A DNA stretch of 64,000 bases from Mucilaginibacter dorajii (GTDB lineage Bacteria > Bacteroidota > Bacteroidia > Sphingobacteriales > Sphingobacteriaceae), in assembly GCF_024808255.1 (NCBI RefSeq), contig NZ_JANTYS010000003.1, positions 1 through 64,000 of the forward strand, given 5' to 3'. A model generated the notes under the pieces. That model did not search any database and was not told where the DNA came from. It was given only the letters and a program-made list of their open reading frames with translations. Shown piece after piece: positions 18,062-25,460 of this stretch. A program made the translations under genes and the position numbers. The stretch's first letter is position 1, and each line of letters begins with the position of its first letter.

Positions 18062-18799
18062 TCAGCTTCCGGTTTTAGTTTCTTCTAATTTATTAAATGT
18101 TGCATCCATCCAGTCCTCTGAGATATGCTCCAGGGCCAGTTTTAGTTCTTCGGCCCATTGGGTCGATATATATTCCAGGTCTTTCTTGTCGTAGCGCTGC
18201 TGTACAATATCAAAGCTGTCTTTTTTATAAACGGCCACATCTATCGGGAAATCCACGTTGTTTGAACTCACCCTTGTTGAATCGAAAGAGAGAAAACCCG
18301 TTTTAAGTGCCAGCTTCAAGCTACTATCCTCGGTAAGGATACGGTTTAAGATCGCCTTGCCATGGCCCGAGTTTCCTATCACTACGTAAGGCGCTCCTTG
18401 CCCAAGTTCAACCCAGTTACCTTCGGGATAAAGTAAAAACAGCTTGTGCTCTTCATCATCCTTTAATTGGCCGCCTATAATGGTATTTAAGTCGAACTTG
18501 AAGCCCGCTGCTTCTAACGAAGTTCTATCTTCTTTAGCCGCCCGTTTTATCTGCTCGCCAAAAGCGTTTACAGCTTTGTATAGTTTATTAAACTCGGTAG
18601 TTTCAAGCAGCTCCTTAAAATAAATCACCGCTTTATCCCTTACCGACCGTAAGCCGCTGGTCATGATGAAAAGCGAAAAATTGTCTTTTTGTTCTATGGT
18701 GATCTTCTTTTTTACGGTAGTATCTGTACCCGAAGTAATGCGTGTATCGGCAATGGCTAACAAGCCCTCTTTAACCTTAATCCCAAGGCAATAAGTCAT
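18062..18799 (-). CDS. Anbu-type bacterial proteasome homologue (COG3484)
   Basis: 245 aa. After removal of Met1 the protein begins TYCLGIKV; numbering from that Thr, Asp17 (AIADTR) and a Lys at about 29-31 are the proteasome catalytic group, and the start MTYC is the Anbu hallmark. Anbu particles are the proposed ancestral proteasome/HslV relatives, Ntn-hydrolases that self-assemble. It is the first gene of an operon with a transglutaminase (4-bp gap). The ATP-grasp and alpha-E genes that usually accompany Anbu are not nearby. Confidence 0.87.
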   Translation of the reverse strand: MTYCLGIKVKEGLLAIADTRITSGTDTTVKKKITIEQKDNFSLFIMTSGLRSVRDKAVIYFKELLETTEFNKLYKAVNAFGEQIKRAAKEDRTSLEAAGFKFDLNTIIGGQLKDDEEHKLFLLYPEGNWVELGQGAPYVVIGNSGHGKAILNRILTEDSSLKLALKTGFLSFDSTRVSSNNVDFPIDVAVYKKDSFDIVQQRYDKKDLEYISTQWAEELKLALEHISEDWMDATFNKLEETKTGS

Positions 18800-18836
18800 T
18801 TTGATGATATAAATTTCCCGGTAGCCAAAGTAGGGA

Positions 18837-18972
18837 AAAGAGTCAAGAATTAAGAGTCAAGAATTAAGATAAAAATATTTGATGGCTTTAAAATTAAAAA
18901 TCAAGAGTTAGGACAGAGTTGCGGAGAAGCAAATTCCTGTCTTAACTCTTGATTCTTAATTCTTGACTCTTT
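18837..18972. repeat. Inverted pair of TCAAGAATTAAG repeats
   Basis: Left arm near 18838-18869 (repeats of GAGTCAAGAATTAAG) and right arm near 18940-18972 (CTTGATTCTTAATTCTTGACTC) face each other between the Anbu and bestrophin genes. The same short motif occurs at 47959-47993, 63480-63512 and 63706-63737. Confidence 0.85.
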
Positions 18973-18973
18973 T

Positions 18974-19906
18974 CTATAGTATATAAAACACCGCTTGTTT
19001 TTGAGGCTGTTTGTTTACTACCGCGTCAATATCGCCGGGCAGCTCATCTTTCATCATTTGTTTTAGGTTTTTCTCAATTGTACGGCTAATGGTGGTTGTT
19101 GGTGTATCAGTTGGCATGTTTTCAAACGGATCCTGCAGGTGGATGGCCATTTTTTCGATGAGAAAAAAGGCCGATGATATGGCTATTACCAATGGCACCT
19201 GGAAAATTCCGAAAAACTCAATTAAACTAAATGGTAACAACAGTACAAAAAACAGCACCAGTAAATGGATATAAACACTGTAAGTAGCCGGGAAAACTGT
19301 ATTTTTTATACGCTCGCACCCGCCCATGAAATTCATAAAATTGGTTAGTGTGCCATCAAGCGTTACCTGCTGGTACTCATTGATCCAGCCGAGTTTATAC
19401 AGCGTACGCAAGTCATGGCCTTGCATCTCGTTAATAGCCAACGGCGCGTTGTCAGCCTTTTTTAAGGCTTTAAAGTCATCGTCATTTAAATAGGCCTCCA
19501 GGTTTTCTTTAGCATTTTGTCCGCGCAGGTGGCGGCTTAAACTGTAACACCAGGCCATTTGCCGTCTTATCATACGCTCTTTTAATGCACGTTTTTGTTC
19601 GCCATCATGGCTGCTATCCACAAAAGTTAGTATTTGGCGGGTAAAAGTGCGGCAGTCGTTTACTATGCCTCCCCACAGTATGCGGGCTTCCCACCATCTG
19701 TCATAAGCCTGGTTTGATCTGAAAGCCAGCAGGAGCGATATGATGGTCCCCAATATGGTTGATACCGTTAAAGGGATAGATACCGCTTTGAAATTATAAT
19801 ACTGGTGAATAAAATAAATAGTGGCCGAGTAAATGGCGGTTAAAATGAGTTCCTTTTTTATTTTACCAAATACATAGCTTACGGGGATATTTTCTTTTAA
19901 TAGCAT
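18974..19906 (-). CDS. Bestrophin-like channel protein
   Basis: 310 aa. The bestrophin signature AYDRWWEARILWGGIVNDCRTF lies at about 65-86, with hydrophobic segments near 20-60 and 210-250 and a cytoplasmic tail. Bacterial bestrophins form pentameric ion channels (the KpBest relative conducts cations). It is co-directional with the Usp gene upstream (20 bp) and the two-component genes beyond, so it may belong to a stress-response unit. The ion is not deducible. Confidence 0.86.
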   Translation of the reverse strand: MLLKENIPVSYVFGKIKKELILTAIYSATIYFIHQYYNFKAVSIPLTVSTILGTIISLLLAFRSNQAYDRWWEARILWGGIVNDCRTFTRQILTFVDSSHDGEQKRALKERMIRRQMAWCYSLSRHLRGQNAKENLEAYLNDDDFKALKKADNAPLAINEMQGHDLRTLYKLGWINEYQQVTLDGTLTNFMNFMGGCERIKNTVFPATYSVYIHLLVLFFVLLLPFSLIEFFGIFQVPLVIAISSAFFLIEKMAIHLQDPFENMPTDTPTTTISRTIEKNLKQMMKDELPGDIDAVVNKQPQKQAVFYIL

Positions 19907-19925
19907 AGGTGTTAATTTTGAATGA

Positions 19926-20405
19926 TTATTGGTGTTCTGTTAATTCCGGCTCGTTTACCACAATAGTGGCCAGTGTGCCCTGGGTTTCAGGTTTGGTTAT
20001 TACCTCGATGCCGCTTTTTTTAATGAGTATTTCGGGATCGATGCTGTTTTTAAAAAGCAGTTGGTAGTTATCATGTGGCCTTACAATGGCATCAACTTCA
20101 TTAGCCTCTAAAAAGTTATTGAACACCGCCACGGTGCTGCCGTAAAAAAAAGTAATGCCAATGTTGTTGATGAGGTGGCTATACTTGGTTTCCAGCTCAC
20201 GGCAGCGTTTATAAAAATTATCAGGGATTTGCCGGTACTCCACATTGCGGCGCGATAGCATCAATAACTCGCTGATGGAATCGGTTATTTTAAGCATGTG
20301 TACCAGAACAATTTTTACCTTTTGCGGATAAAATTGTTGTGCTAATTCTGGAATACCCTGTATGGATTGCTGGGTAAAATCGGTAGGGATTAATAGCGTT
20401 TTCAT
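19926..20405 (-). CDS. UspA-like universal stress protein
   Basis: 159 aa single Usp domain starting MKTLLIPTDFTQQS, the typical first beta strand and loop. The C-terminal nucleotide-binding GxxGxxxxG pattern is not evident, so it may not bind ATP. It sits 20 bp upstream of the bestrophin gene on the same strand and 104 bp from the histidine kinase gene, suggesting a shared stress context. Function is inferred from fold only. Confidence 0.75.
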   Translation of the reverse strand: MKTLLIPTDFTQQSIQGIPELAQQFYPQKVKIVLVHMLKITDSISELLMLSRRNVEYRQIPDNFYKRCRELETKYSHLINNIGITFFYGSTVAVFNNFLEANEVDAIVRPHDNYQLLFKNSIDPEILIKKSGIEVITKPETQGTLATIVVNEPELTEHQ

Positions 20406-20509
20406 AGATGTTTTAATTATTGGTGAAACCTTGTGTTATTTTGTTGATACAAGGTTAGCGCCCAATAATTAGGAGGATCTAAGAAAGTTATTAGAATTTG
20501 ATTAGAGTT

Positions 20510-21868
20510 TTAGCCCAGGGGTAAAAAGACTTTAATTTCGGTACCTGTACCCACTTCAGAGCTAATCCCTAAACTGCCTTTGTGTAAACGGATGATATTT
20601 AGAGTCAGAGGCAGCCCAACCCCGTGCCCTTCAAAATCATGCGCATTTGATGCCCTGAAGAAGGGCTCAAAAATATGCTGAAGTTCTGTTTTCGGAATGC
20701 CTATACCCTGATCGGTTATAGCTATAATGATCTTTTTATTTTCGGCGGACAGCGCGACTTTAACTACTTTGTTATTGGAGTATTTGCAGGCATTACTAAT
20801 AATATTGCTGATGGCCAGTAGTAATAAATTACTGTTGCCTTTTACAAGCAACAGGCCTTCATCCTCGGGTATGCTTTCAAAATCAATATAGATCTCGCTC
20901 TCGGGGATTACCTTTTTAACAGCTTCTGAGGCGGTTAACACCAGTTCGTCAATACGGATGCTTTCCCAGTTTTGTCGTTTGCCATCAAACCCCGACTGGG
21001 CCAGTGTAAGCAGGCTATTGAGCATTTGTCTTAATTTTTCCGATTCGGAATAAACGGTACTTAATATTTCCCGTTGCTGTGGGTTAAGGTCCTGTTTGTT
21101 TAAAGCCAGTTCAAGTTCGCTGCTAATAACGGTTAAGGGTGTGCGCAACTCATGTGATGCATTGCTTACAAAGTTGTTTTGGGTTTCAAACGCCGTTTCA
21201 AGGCGGTTAAGCATATCGTTAAAAGTGAGCGATAGCTCGGCTATTTCATCTTTGCCGCTTAGCTCATCCAGTCGGAAATGCAGGTTATTGGCGGTGATGT
21301 TTTTAACGTTGTTGATGATGCGCCGCACTGGTTGAAAAGTATAAAAAGAGAAAATCTTCCCGATAAAATAAACCAGTACCATAGCCAGCAAAAAACCATA
21401 GATCAGAATTTCCTGCAGGTCCTGCAGTTCCTGGAAGCCGGCGGGGTTTGAGGCCGATACAACCACTATAGATTTGACATCGCCCTTTGAAAACAACGAT
21501 CCCGCATAAAACGTATTTTTGTCCTTTAAATGTGCATGACCGGTTAGCATAATGTCTTTTACAAAATTACCGTCCATCTTAACATTTGCAGGGATCTCTG
21601 CTTTGCCGTTTTTGTTGATGATGAAAAAATACTCCTTTTCAGCTTCCAGTTTTTCCAGGTATTTATTCCGTACATCAAGCGTAGCCTGGCTTTTGGCCCC
21701 GGGGGAAAGGTGTACTTCAGCATAAATATTTACCCGGGCTTCCAATCGTTTATAAAAATCATCAAAGCTGAATTTATAGGCAAAATAAAATGTCGAGGCG
21801 CTAAGCAGCACCAGGATACTACCCGATAGCAAGAGGAAAAGCAGGGTGATTTTACTTTGTATTTTCAT
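20510..21868 (-). CDS. Sensor histidine kinase
   Basis: 452 aa. Two transmembrane segments (about 8-30 and 153-176) enclose a periplasmic sensor of roughly 120 residues; then HAMP (about 177-230), HisKA with phospho-acceptor His239 (NASHELRTPLT), and HATPase_c with the N box (NIISNACKYSNN), G1 (DQGIGIP) and G2 (GHGVGLPL). It overlaps the upstream response regulator gene by 17 bp, a typical coupled pair. The stimulus is unknown; neighbours suggest envelope or ion stress. Confidence 0.93.
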   Translation of the reverse strand: MKIQSKITLLFLLLSGSILVLLSASTFYFAYKFSFDDFYKRLEARVNIYAEVHLSPGAKSQATLDVRNKYLEKLEAEKEYFFIINKNGKAEIPANVKMDGNFVKDIMLTGHAHLKDKNTFYAGSLFSKGDVKSIVVVSASNPAGFQELQDLQEILIYGFLLAMVLVYFIGKIFSFYTFQPVRRIINNVKNITANNLHFRLDELSGKDEIAELSLTFNDMLNRLETAFETQNNFVSNASHELRTPLTVISSELELALNKQDLNPQQREILSTVYSESEKLRQMLNSLLTLAQSGFDGKRQNWESIRIDELVLTASEAVKKVIPESEIYIDFESIPEDEGLLLVKGNSNLLLLAISNIISNACKYSNNKVVKVALSAENKKIIIAITDQGIGIPKTELQHIFEPFFRASNAHDFEGHGVGLPLTLNIIRLHKGSLGISSEVGTGTEIKVFLPLG

Positions 21869-22550
21869 TGGTATCGCTTTCTTTCATCATATATCCCATC
21901 CCAAAAACAGTGTGAATCAGTTTTTCGCCGTTATTCTTTTCCAGTTTTTTGCGAAGATAGTTCACATAAACATCCACAACGTTGGTGCCCATATTAAAGT
22001 CAATATCCCAAACACTTTCCAGGATCTGGATGCGGGAGAGTACCTTTTTCTGGTTTTTGATAAAATATTCCAGTAAGCGGTATTCGGTAGCTGTGAGTTT
22101 TAATGGTTCCAGGTCCCTGTAAGCAATTTTCGATTCAGTATCTACCTTTAAGTTGTTGATGGTAAAAATGTTGCCTGTTGGGTTTTCTGTCCCGCTTCGC
22201 CTTAGTAAAGTACGCAGGCGCGCGGCCAGTTCTGCCATTTTAAAAGGTTTGGCCAAATAATCATCGGCTCCGCTATCTAATCCGTTTACAACGTTTTCGG
22301 TAGAGTCAAGTGCGGTAAGCATAATAATGGGGACTGTTTTATTGTGTTGCCTTATGTTTTTGCAAACCTGTACACCATCCATCAGCGGTAGCATAATGTC
22401 TAAAATTATGAGATCAAAATTATTGCTAAGCGCCATTTGCAGGCCATTAACCCCATTTGAGGCTACGCTTACCTCAAACCCGCTTTCGGCAAGGCCGCGC
22501 TTAATTACCGACGCTATATTTGGTTCGTCCTCTACTAACAATATCCCCAT
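21852..22550 (-). CDS. OmpR/PhoB-family response regulator
   Basis: 232 aa. Receiver domain with acidic pocket E7-D8, phospho-acceptor Asp51 (IILDIMLPLMDG), Thr/Ser and Lys102-type switch residues (AKPFKMAEL), then a winged-helix DNA-binding domain (YRLLEYFIKNQKKVLSR, VDVYVNYLRKKL). First gene of the pair with the kinase. Targets are unknown but may include the adjacent Usp and bestrophin genes. Confidence 0.94.
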   Translation of the reverse strand: MGILLVEDEPNIASVIKRGLAESGFEVSVASNGVNGLQMALSNNFDLIILDIMLPLMDGVQVCKNIRQHNKTVPIIMLTALDSTENVVNGLDSGADDYLAKPFKMAELAARLRTLLRRSGTENPTGNIFTINNLKVDTESKIAYRDLEPLKLTATEYRLLEYFIKNQKKVLSRIQILESVWDIDFNMGTNVVDVYVNYLRKKLEKNNGEKLIHTVFGMGYMMKESDTNENTK

Positions 22551-22574
22551 ATACTAATATTTCCCCAATTGTAA

Positions 22575-22906
22575 GGGGCTGTTTAAAAACGGTTCCGGAA
22601 AGATATTATAGCCAAAAAATCGCCATTGCCTCGTTGTTCCTTCTACCCCTGGCATATTCGTTTGTACGCCGGTTACGACTCACCCGGTCTACGCTTCGCT
22701 GGACCACCCTATCTCCGGCTGCGCCGCAAAAGAGGCTTGAAAAAGCTTTTTTAGCCCTCTTTGCAACGAAGTTGGAGAGAGGGCCGACGGGCGAAGCCTC
22801 GTCGGGGTGAGTCGTCTGCACCTTGTTCACATCATGCTGTCCTTCAGATACCGAAAATCTTACCAAAGGCAATAATAATCTATTTTCGTTATTTTTAAAC
22901 AGCTTC
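22575..22906. mobile_element. MITE-like element, copy 1 (332 bp)
   Basis: No transposase. The left end GGGGCTGTTTAAAAA and the right end TTTTTAAACAGCTTC are imperfect terminal inverted repeats, with TAA directly outside each (22572-22574 and 22907-22909), a plausible target duplication. The interior holds the palindrome GACTCACCC...GGGTGAGTC (about 22677-22813). The copy at 31535-31955 matches. The ORFs it contains are shadows. Confidence 0.75.
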
Positions 22907-23030
22907 TAAGTGGCCATAAAGCCAAAGTAAAAAAAATAAGCAACTTTTAAGCCCAATAAACAATATCTACTACGGTTGCCAGTGATATATTTGACAACAA
23001 AACCAAAGAAATTTAACAGGAAATCCATGC

Positions 23031-23060
23031 AAAAATATACCCGTTTACAGGTATATTTTA
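23031..23060. promoter_or_regulatory. TetR-like inverted repeat with 8-bp spacer
   Basis: Arms AAAATATACC (23032-23041) and GGTATATTTT (23050-23059), the same half-sites as the TetR operator at 8998 but separated by 8 rather than 4 bp. It is 32-59 bp before the Lar-like ATG. It may belong to another regulator. Confidence 0.45.
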
Positions 23061-23090
23061 TTATTAAAAGTGTTACCAAATTAGCGCCAA

Positions 23091-23312
23091 ATGTCAAAAT
23101 TTCTGAAAATTCAACCTTCCATTTATTGTGAAAACTGTATCATATGCGGTAAAAGACCGGTAATTAGCCAGGTAGGGGCCAAATATGTAGTGAGATGCCC
23201 AACAGATATTGAACATTACCGAACCAAAGAAGGGCTGATTGATATTGATGACTGGAATAGGAAAAACAAAGCCGATAACGCGGATGATAATATCAGGAAC
23301 TTGAAACATTAA
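23091..23312 (+). CDS. Lar-like zinc-ribbon protein
   Basis: 73 aa. The cysteine pattern (CENCIICGKRP, then YVVRCPTD) and the terminal aromatic/acidic DDWNRKNK strongly recall the Lar restriction-alleviation zinc-ribbon family (CxxCG ... RCxxC ... AWNRR). Lar relatives are small cytoplasmic proteins, often phage-linked, thought to modulate type I restriction; chromosomal copies may have other roles. The second zinc pair is degenerate here (RCPTD lacks the second Cys). Its stop overlaps the converging YdcF gene by 4 bp. Confidence 0.6.
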   Translation: MSKFLKIQPSIYCENCIICGKRPVISQVGAKYVVRCPTDIEHYRTKEGLIDIDDWNRKNKADNADDNIRNLKH

Positions 23313-24064
23313 GCCCTGCCTGTTATTAAATTAACAACTACGCCAACAATCTCCTTGATATAAATATTCCACCCACTCAGCGCGTCTGCAGACGGTATAA
23401 AATCTGAAAAAGACCAACCCCTGTCTCCGGCTACATAGTTGCATGGATAGGCTATAACGTCAACATTGCTTTTTTTGAAGATCTGCAATGAACGACGCAT
23501 GTGAAAGGCCGAGGTTATCAACAAGTAAGGGCCTTTTTCGTGTTGTTTAATTAATAGCTGTTTACTTAATGAGGCATTTTCCCTTGTATTGCGCGATTGG
23601 TTTTCTATCAGGATGCAGCTATCAGGAACCTGTAGGATATTTAATTGCGATTTTGCCCAGTCTGCTTCTCTAAAACCATCAGCAAACAAGTTGCCGTTGC
23701 CGCTTGAAATTAAAATCTTTTTTACCCTGCCTGTTTTTTGCAGCATAACTCCCTGTATAAACCTGTCTGCTGCCCAGTTAAATGAGCCTTTACCATTTTT
23801 GTCGTCGCCAGAAAAGCCACCTAATACAATCGCGGCACTGTAGGTTTTATTGGGTTCAAGTTTGCCGGGGGCAACATCCCAGGCCCGGGCCAATAAATTC
23901 AAAAATAATGGGGTCGAAAATGTCCAGAGCACTATAAACCCCCAAAGCAGGCATTTACGTTTCAATTTTGACTTCTTTGAAAACACAGCTACAGCCAATA
24001 AAACAAAGGCATAAAGGAACGGGCAAAGTAAAAAAGAAAGTACTTTTGACAGGATAAAAAACAT
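23309..24064 (-). CDS. YdcF/DUF218-family protein
   Basis: 251 aa. Hydrophobic segments near residues 5-22 and 34-52, then the DUF218 domain (AAIVLGGFSGDD, RVKKILISSGNG, ENQSRNTRENASLS, ITSAFHMRRSLQIFKK). The family includes SanA and ElyC, inner-membrane factors for envelope integrity and peptidoglycan synthesis. No partner gene is adjacent. A converging Lar-like gene overlaps its 3' end by 4 bp. Confidence 0.88.
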   Translation of the reverse strand: MFFILSKVLSFLLCPFLYAFVLLAVAVFSKKSKLKRKCLLWGFIVLWTFSTPLFLNLLARAWDVAPGKLEPNKTYSAAIVLGGFSGDDKNGKGSFNWAADRFIQGVMLQKTGRVKKILISSGNGNLFADGFREADWAKSQLNILQVPDSCILIENQSRNTRENASLSKQLLIKQHEKGPYLLITSAFHMRRSLQIFKKSNVDVIAYPCNYVAGDRGWSFSDFIPSADALSGWNIYIKEIVGVVVNLITGRA

Positions 24065-24184
24065 AGTACCAGTAAAAATAGATAAAACATTAAACTTTTT
24101 AAACCCGCATAACTCTTAACTTACAGATGCGTAACAAACTGGCATCATGATTGTCATATACTCAATAAATTAAATAGCAAAATT

Positions 24185-24394
24185 ATGGGCTTTATAAAAA
24201 CACTTGCCATTGGCGCAGCAGTTGCCTACGGTATAAATTATGTTACTAAAAAGGGACCTGATGGTAAATCCATCATTGATAACCTTGCCGATGAAGCTCC
24301 CGAATGGATGGACCGTGCAAAAAAATACGGCGAACTTACGTTGGAACAAATTGCGGTACGGGCTCAGAACTACAGAGATAATAATAGGTTTTAA
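24185..24394 (+). CDS. Small conserved YtxH-like protein
   Basis: 69 aa. A short hydrophobic start (FIKTLAIGAAVAYGINYVTKK) is followed by a charged helical region (IIDNLADEAPEWMDRAKKYGELTLEQI). It resembles short YtxH-type proteins of Sphingobacteriaceae. Function is unknown, possibly a membrane-associated stress protein. It is 66 bp upstream of the TesA-like gene. Confidence 0.7.
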   Translation: MGFIKTLAIGAAVAYGINYVTKKGPDGKSIIDNLADEAPEWMDRAKKYGELTLEQIAVRAQNYRDNNRF

Positions 24395-24459
24395 GAGTTT
24401 TGAGTTCTGAGTAAGGAGTGTTAAGTCAAAAAACATCCTCAGAGCCCGTCCTGTAACTT

Positions 24460-25014
24460 ATGCAGAATATTCTTTTCTTTGGCGATAGCCTCACGGCAGG
24501 GTATGGTTTGCGCGATCACAGATCCGAATCATTCCCTGCTTTAATACAACAAAAGATAGATGCCCTGGGCTTGCCGTATCATTGTATTAACGGCGGCCTT
24601 AGTGGCGATACCACATCTGGTGGCCTCATGCGCCTGGATTACTGGCTGAACCGCCCTCTGCATGTATTTGTGCTCGAACTGGGTGTTAATGATATCATCA
24701 GGGGCATTTCGCCGCAATCTACTTTCCAAAACCTTCAGGCCATTATTGACAGGGTAAAACTCAAATACCCCGGTATTAAGATGCTGATGATGGGGATGGA
24801 GATTCCTGCCTTTATCCCCGGTGCTTTTGCCGCAAACTTTAAAGCTATTTTTAGAAAGCTGGCCGACGTTAACCAAATAGCCTGTGTGCCTTTTTATTTA
24901 GATGGCGTGGCCGGTAAATCCCATCTTAACCTTGCCGATATGCTGCATCCTAATGCCGCCGGTTACAGGGTAATGGCCGATAAAATCTGGCCTGATTTGA
25001 AGCGCCTTTTGTAA
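24460..25014 (+). CDS. TesA-like SGNH arylesterase/lysophospholipase
   Basis: 184 aa. All SGNH blocks are complete: FFGDSLTAGYGL (nucleophile Ser about residue 9), GGLSGDTTSGG, LGVNDIIRG and DMLHPNAAGY (Asp/His). Sequence is close to E. coli TesA-type thioesterase/arylesterase, but no signal peptide is present, so it is likely cytoplasmic. It hydrolyses short or medium acyl esters in related enzymes. Confidence 0.9.
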   Translation: MQNILFFGDSLTAGYGLRDHRSESFPALIQQKIDALGLPYHCINGGLSGDTTSGGLMRLDYWLNRPLHVFVLELGVNDIIRGISPQSTFQNLQAIIDRVKLKYPGIKMLMMGMEIPAFIPGAFAANFKAIFRKLADVNQIACVPFYLDGVAGKSHLNLADMLHPNAAGYRVMADKIWPDLKRLL

Positions 25015-25460
25015 GCAATATCCCCATTGTTTTTGTTAACCTTTAGTGCACCTGCGGATATCCTTTCGTGCACCTTTCTTGTACCTTACTGCACCTTTGT
25101 ATATCCTTTTGTGTACCGTTGTTTGTTGTTTAAGTTGCTGTTGGATAGTGACTTATGTGTGTTTTTGGTATTTTGCTTCTTTGAATAAATACAAAGGCAT
25201 CTAAATAGTGATGCAACAGGAAAAGGCGATTTTTCTATCTTAACAAATTTACAAAAAATATTACTCATTTTCAATAAAAACCGCCCTTGCCATGCACTTA
25301 ACTCATCAAATACTTTGCTGAGGCTTAAACTTGTATTAAACTAGCCCTTTTATAGTGCAAGACAGTGCAGGTTGCCAATACCACCCCATCCGGTTAACAT
25401 TGTGTCTGAGAAGAATTACCAGGCATTTGCTACATTTATCCATCTTAATATTTCCCATAC
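25015..25460. other. 446-bp intergenic region with direct repeats
   Basis: Two direct repeats of TGCACCT-N-ATATCCTTT-type sequence (about 25044-25076 and 25087-25117) are seen; otherwise no gene or clear RNA. The rhamnosidase promoter probably lies in the last 100 bp but no box is convincing. Confidence 0.5.

Noticed and set aside
22606..22872. 88-codon minus-strand ORF in the MITE
   Set aside because: It lies inside the repeat element and has the same translation pattern (VQRSVDRVSR) as the ORF in copy 2; a shadow of the repeat.
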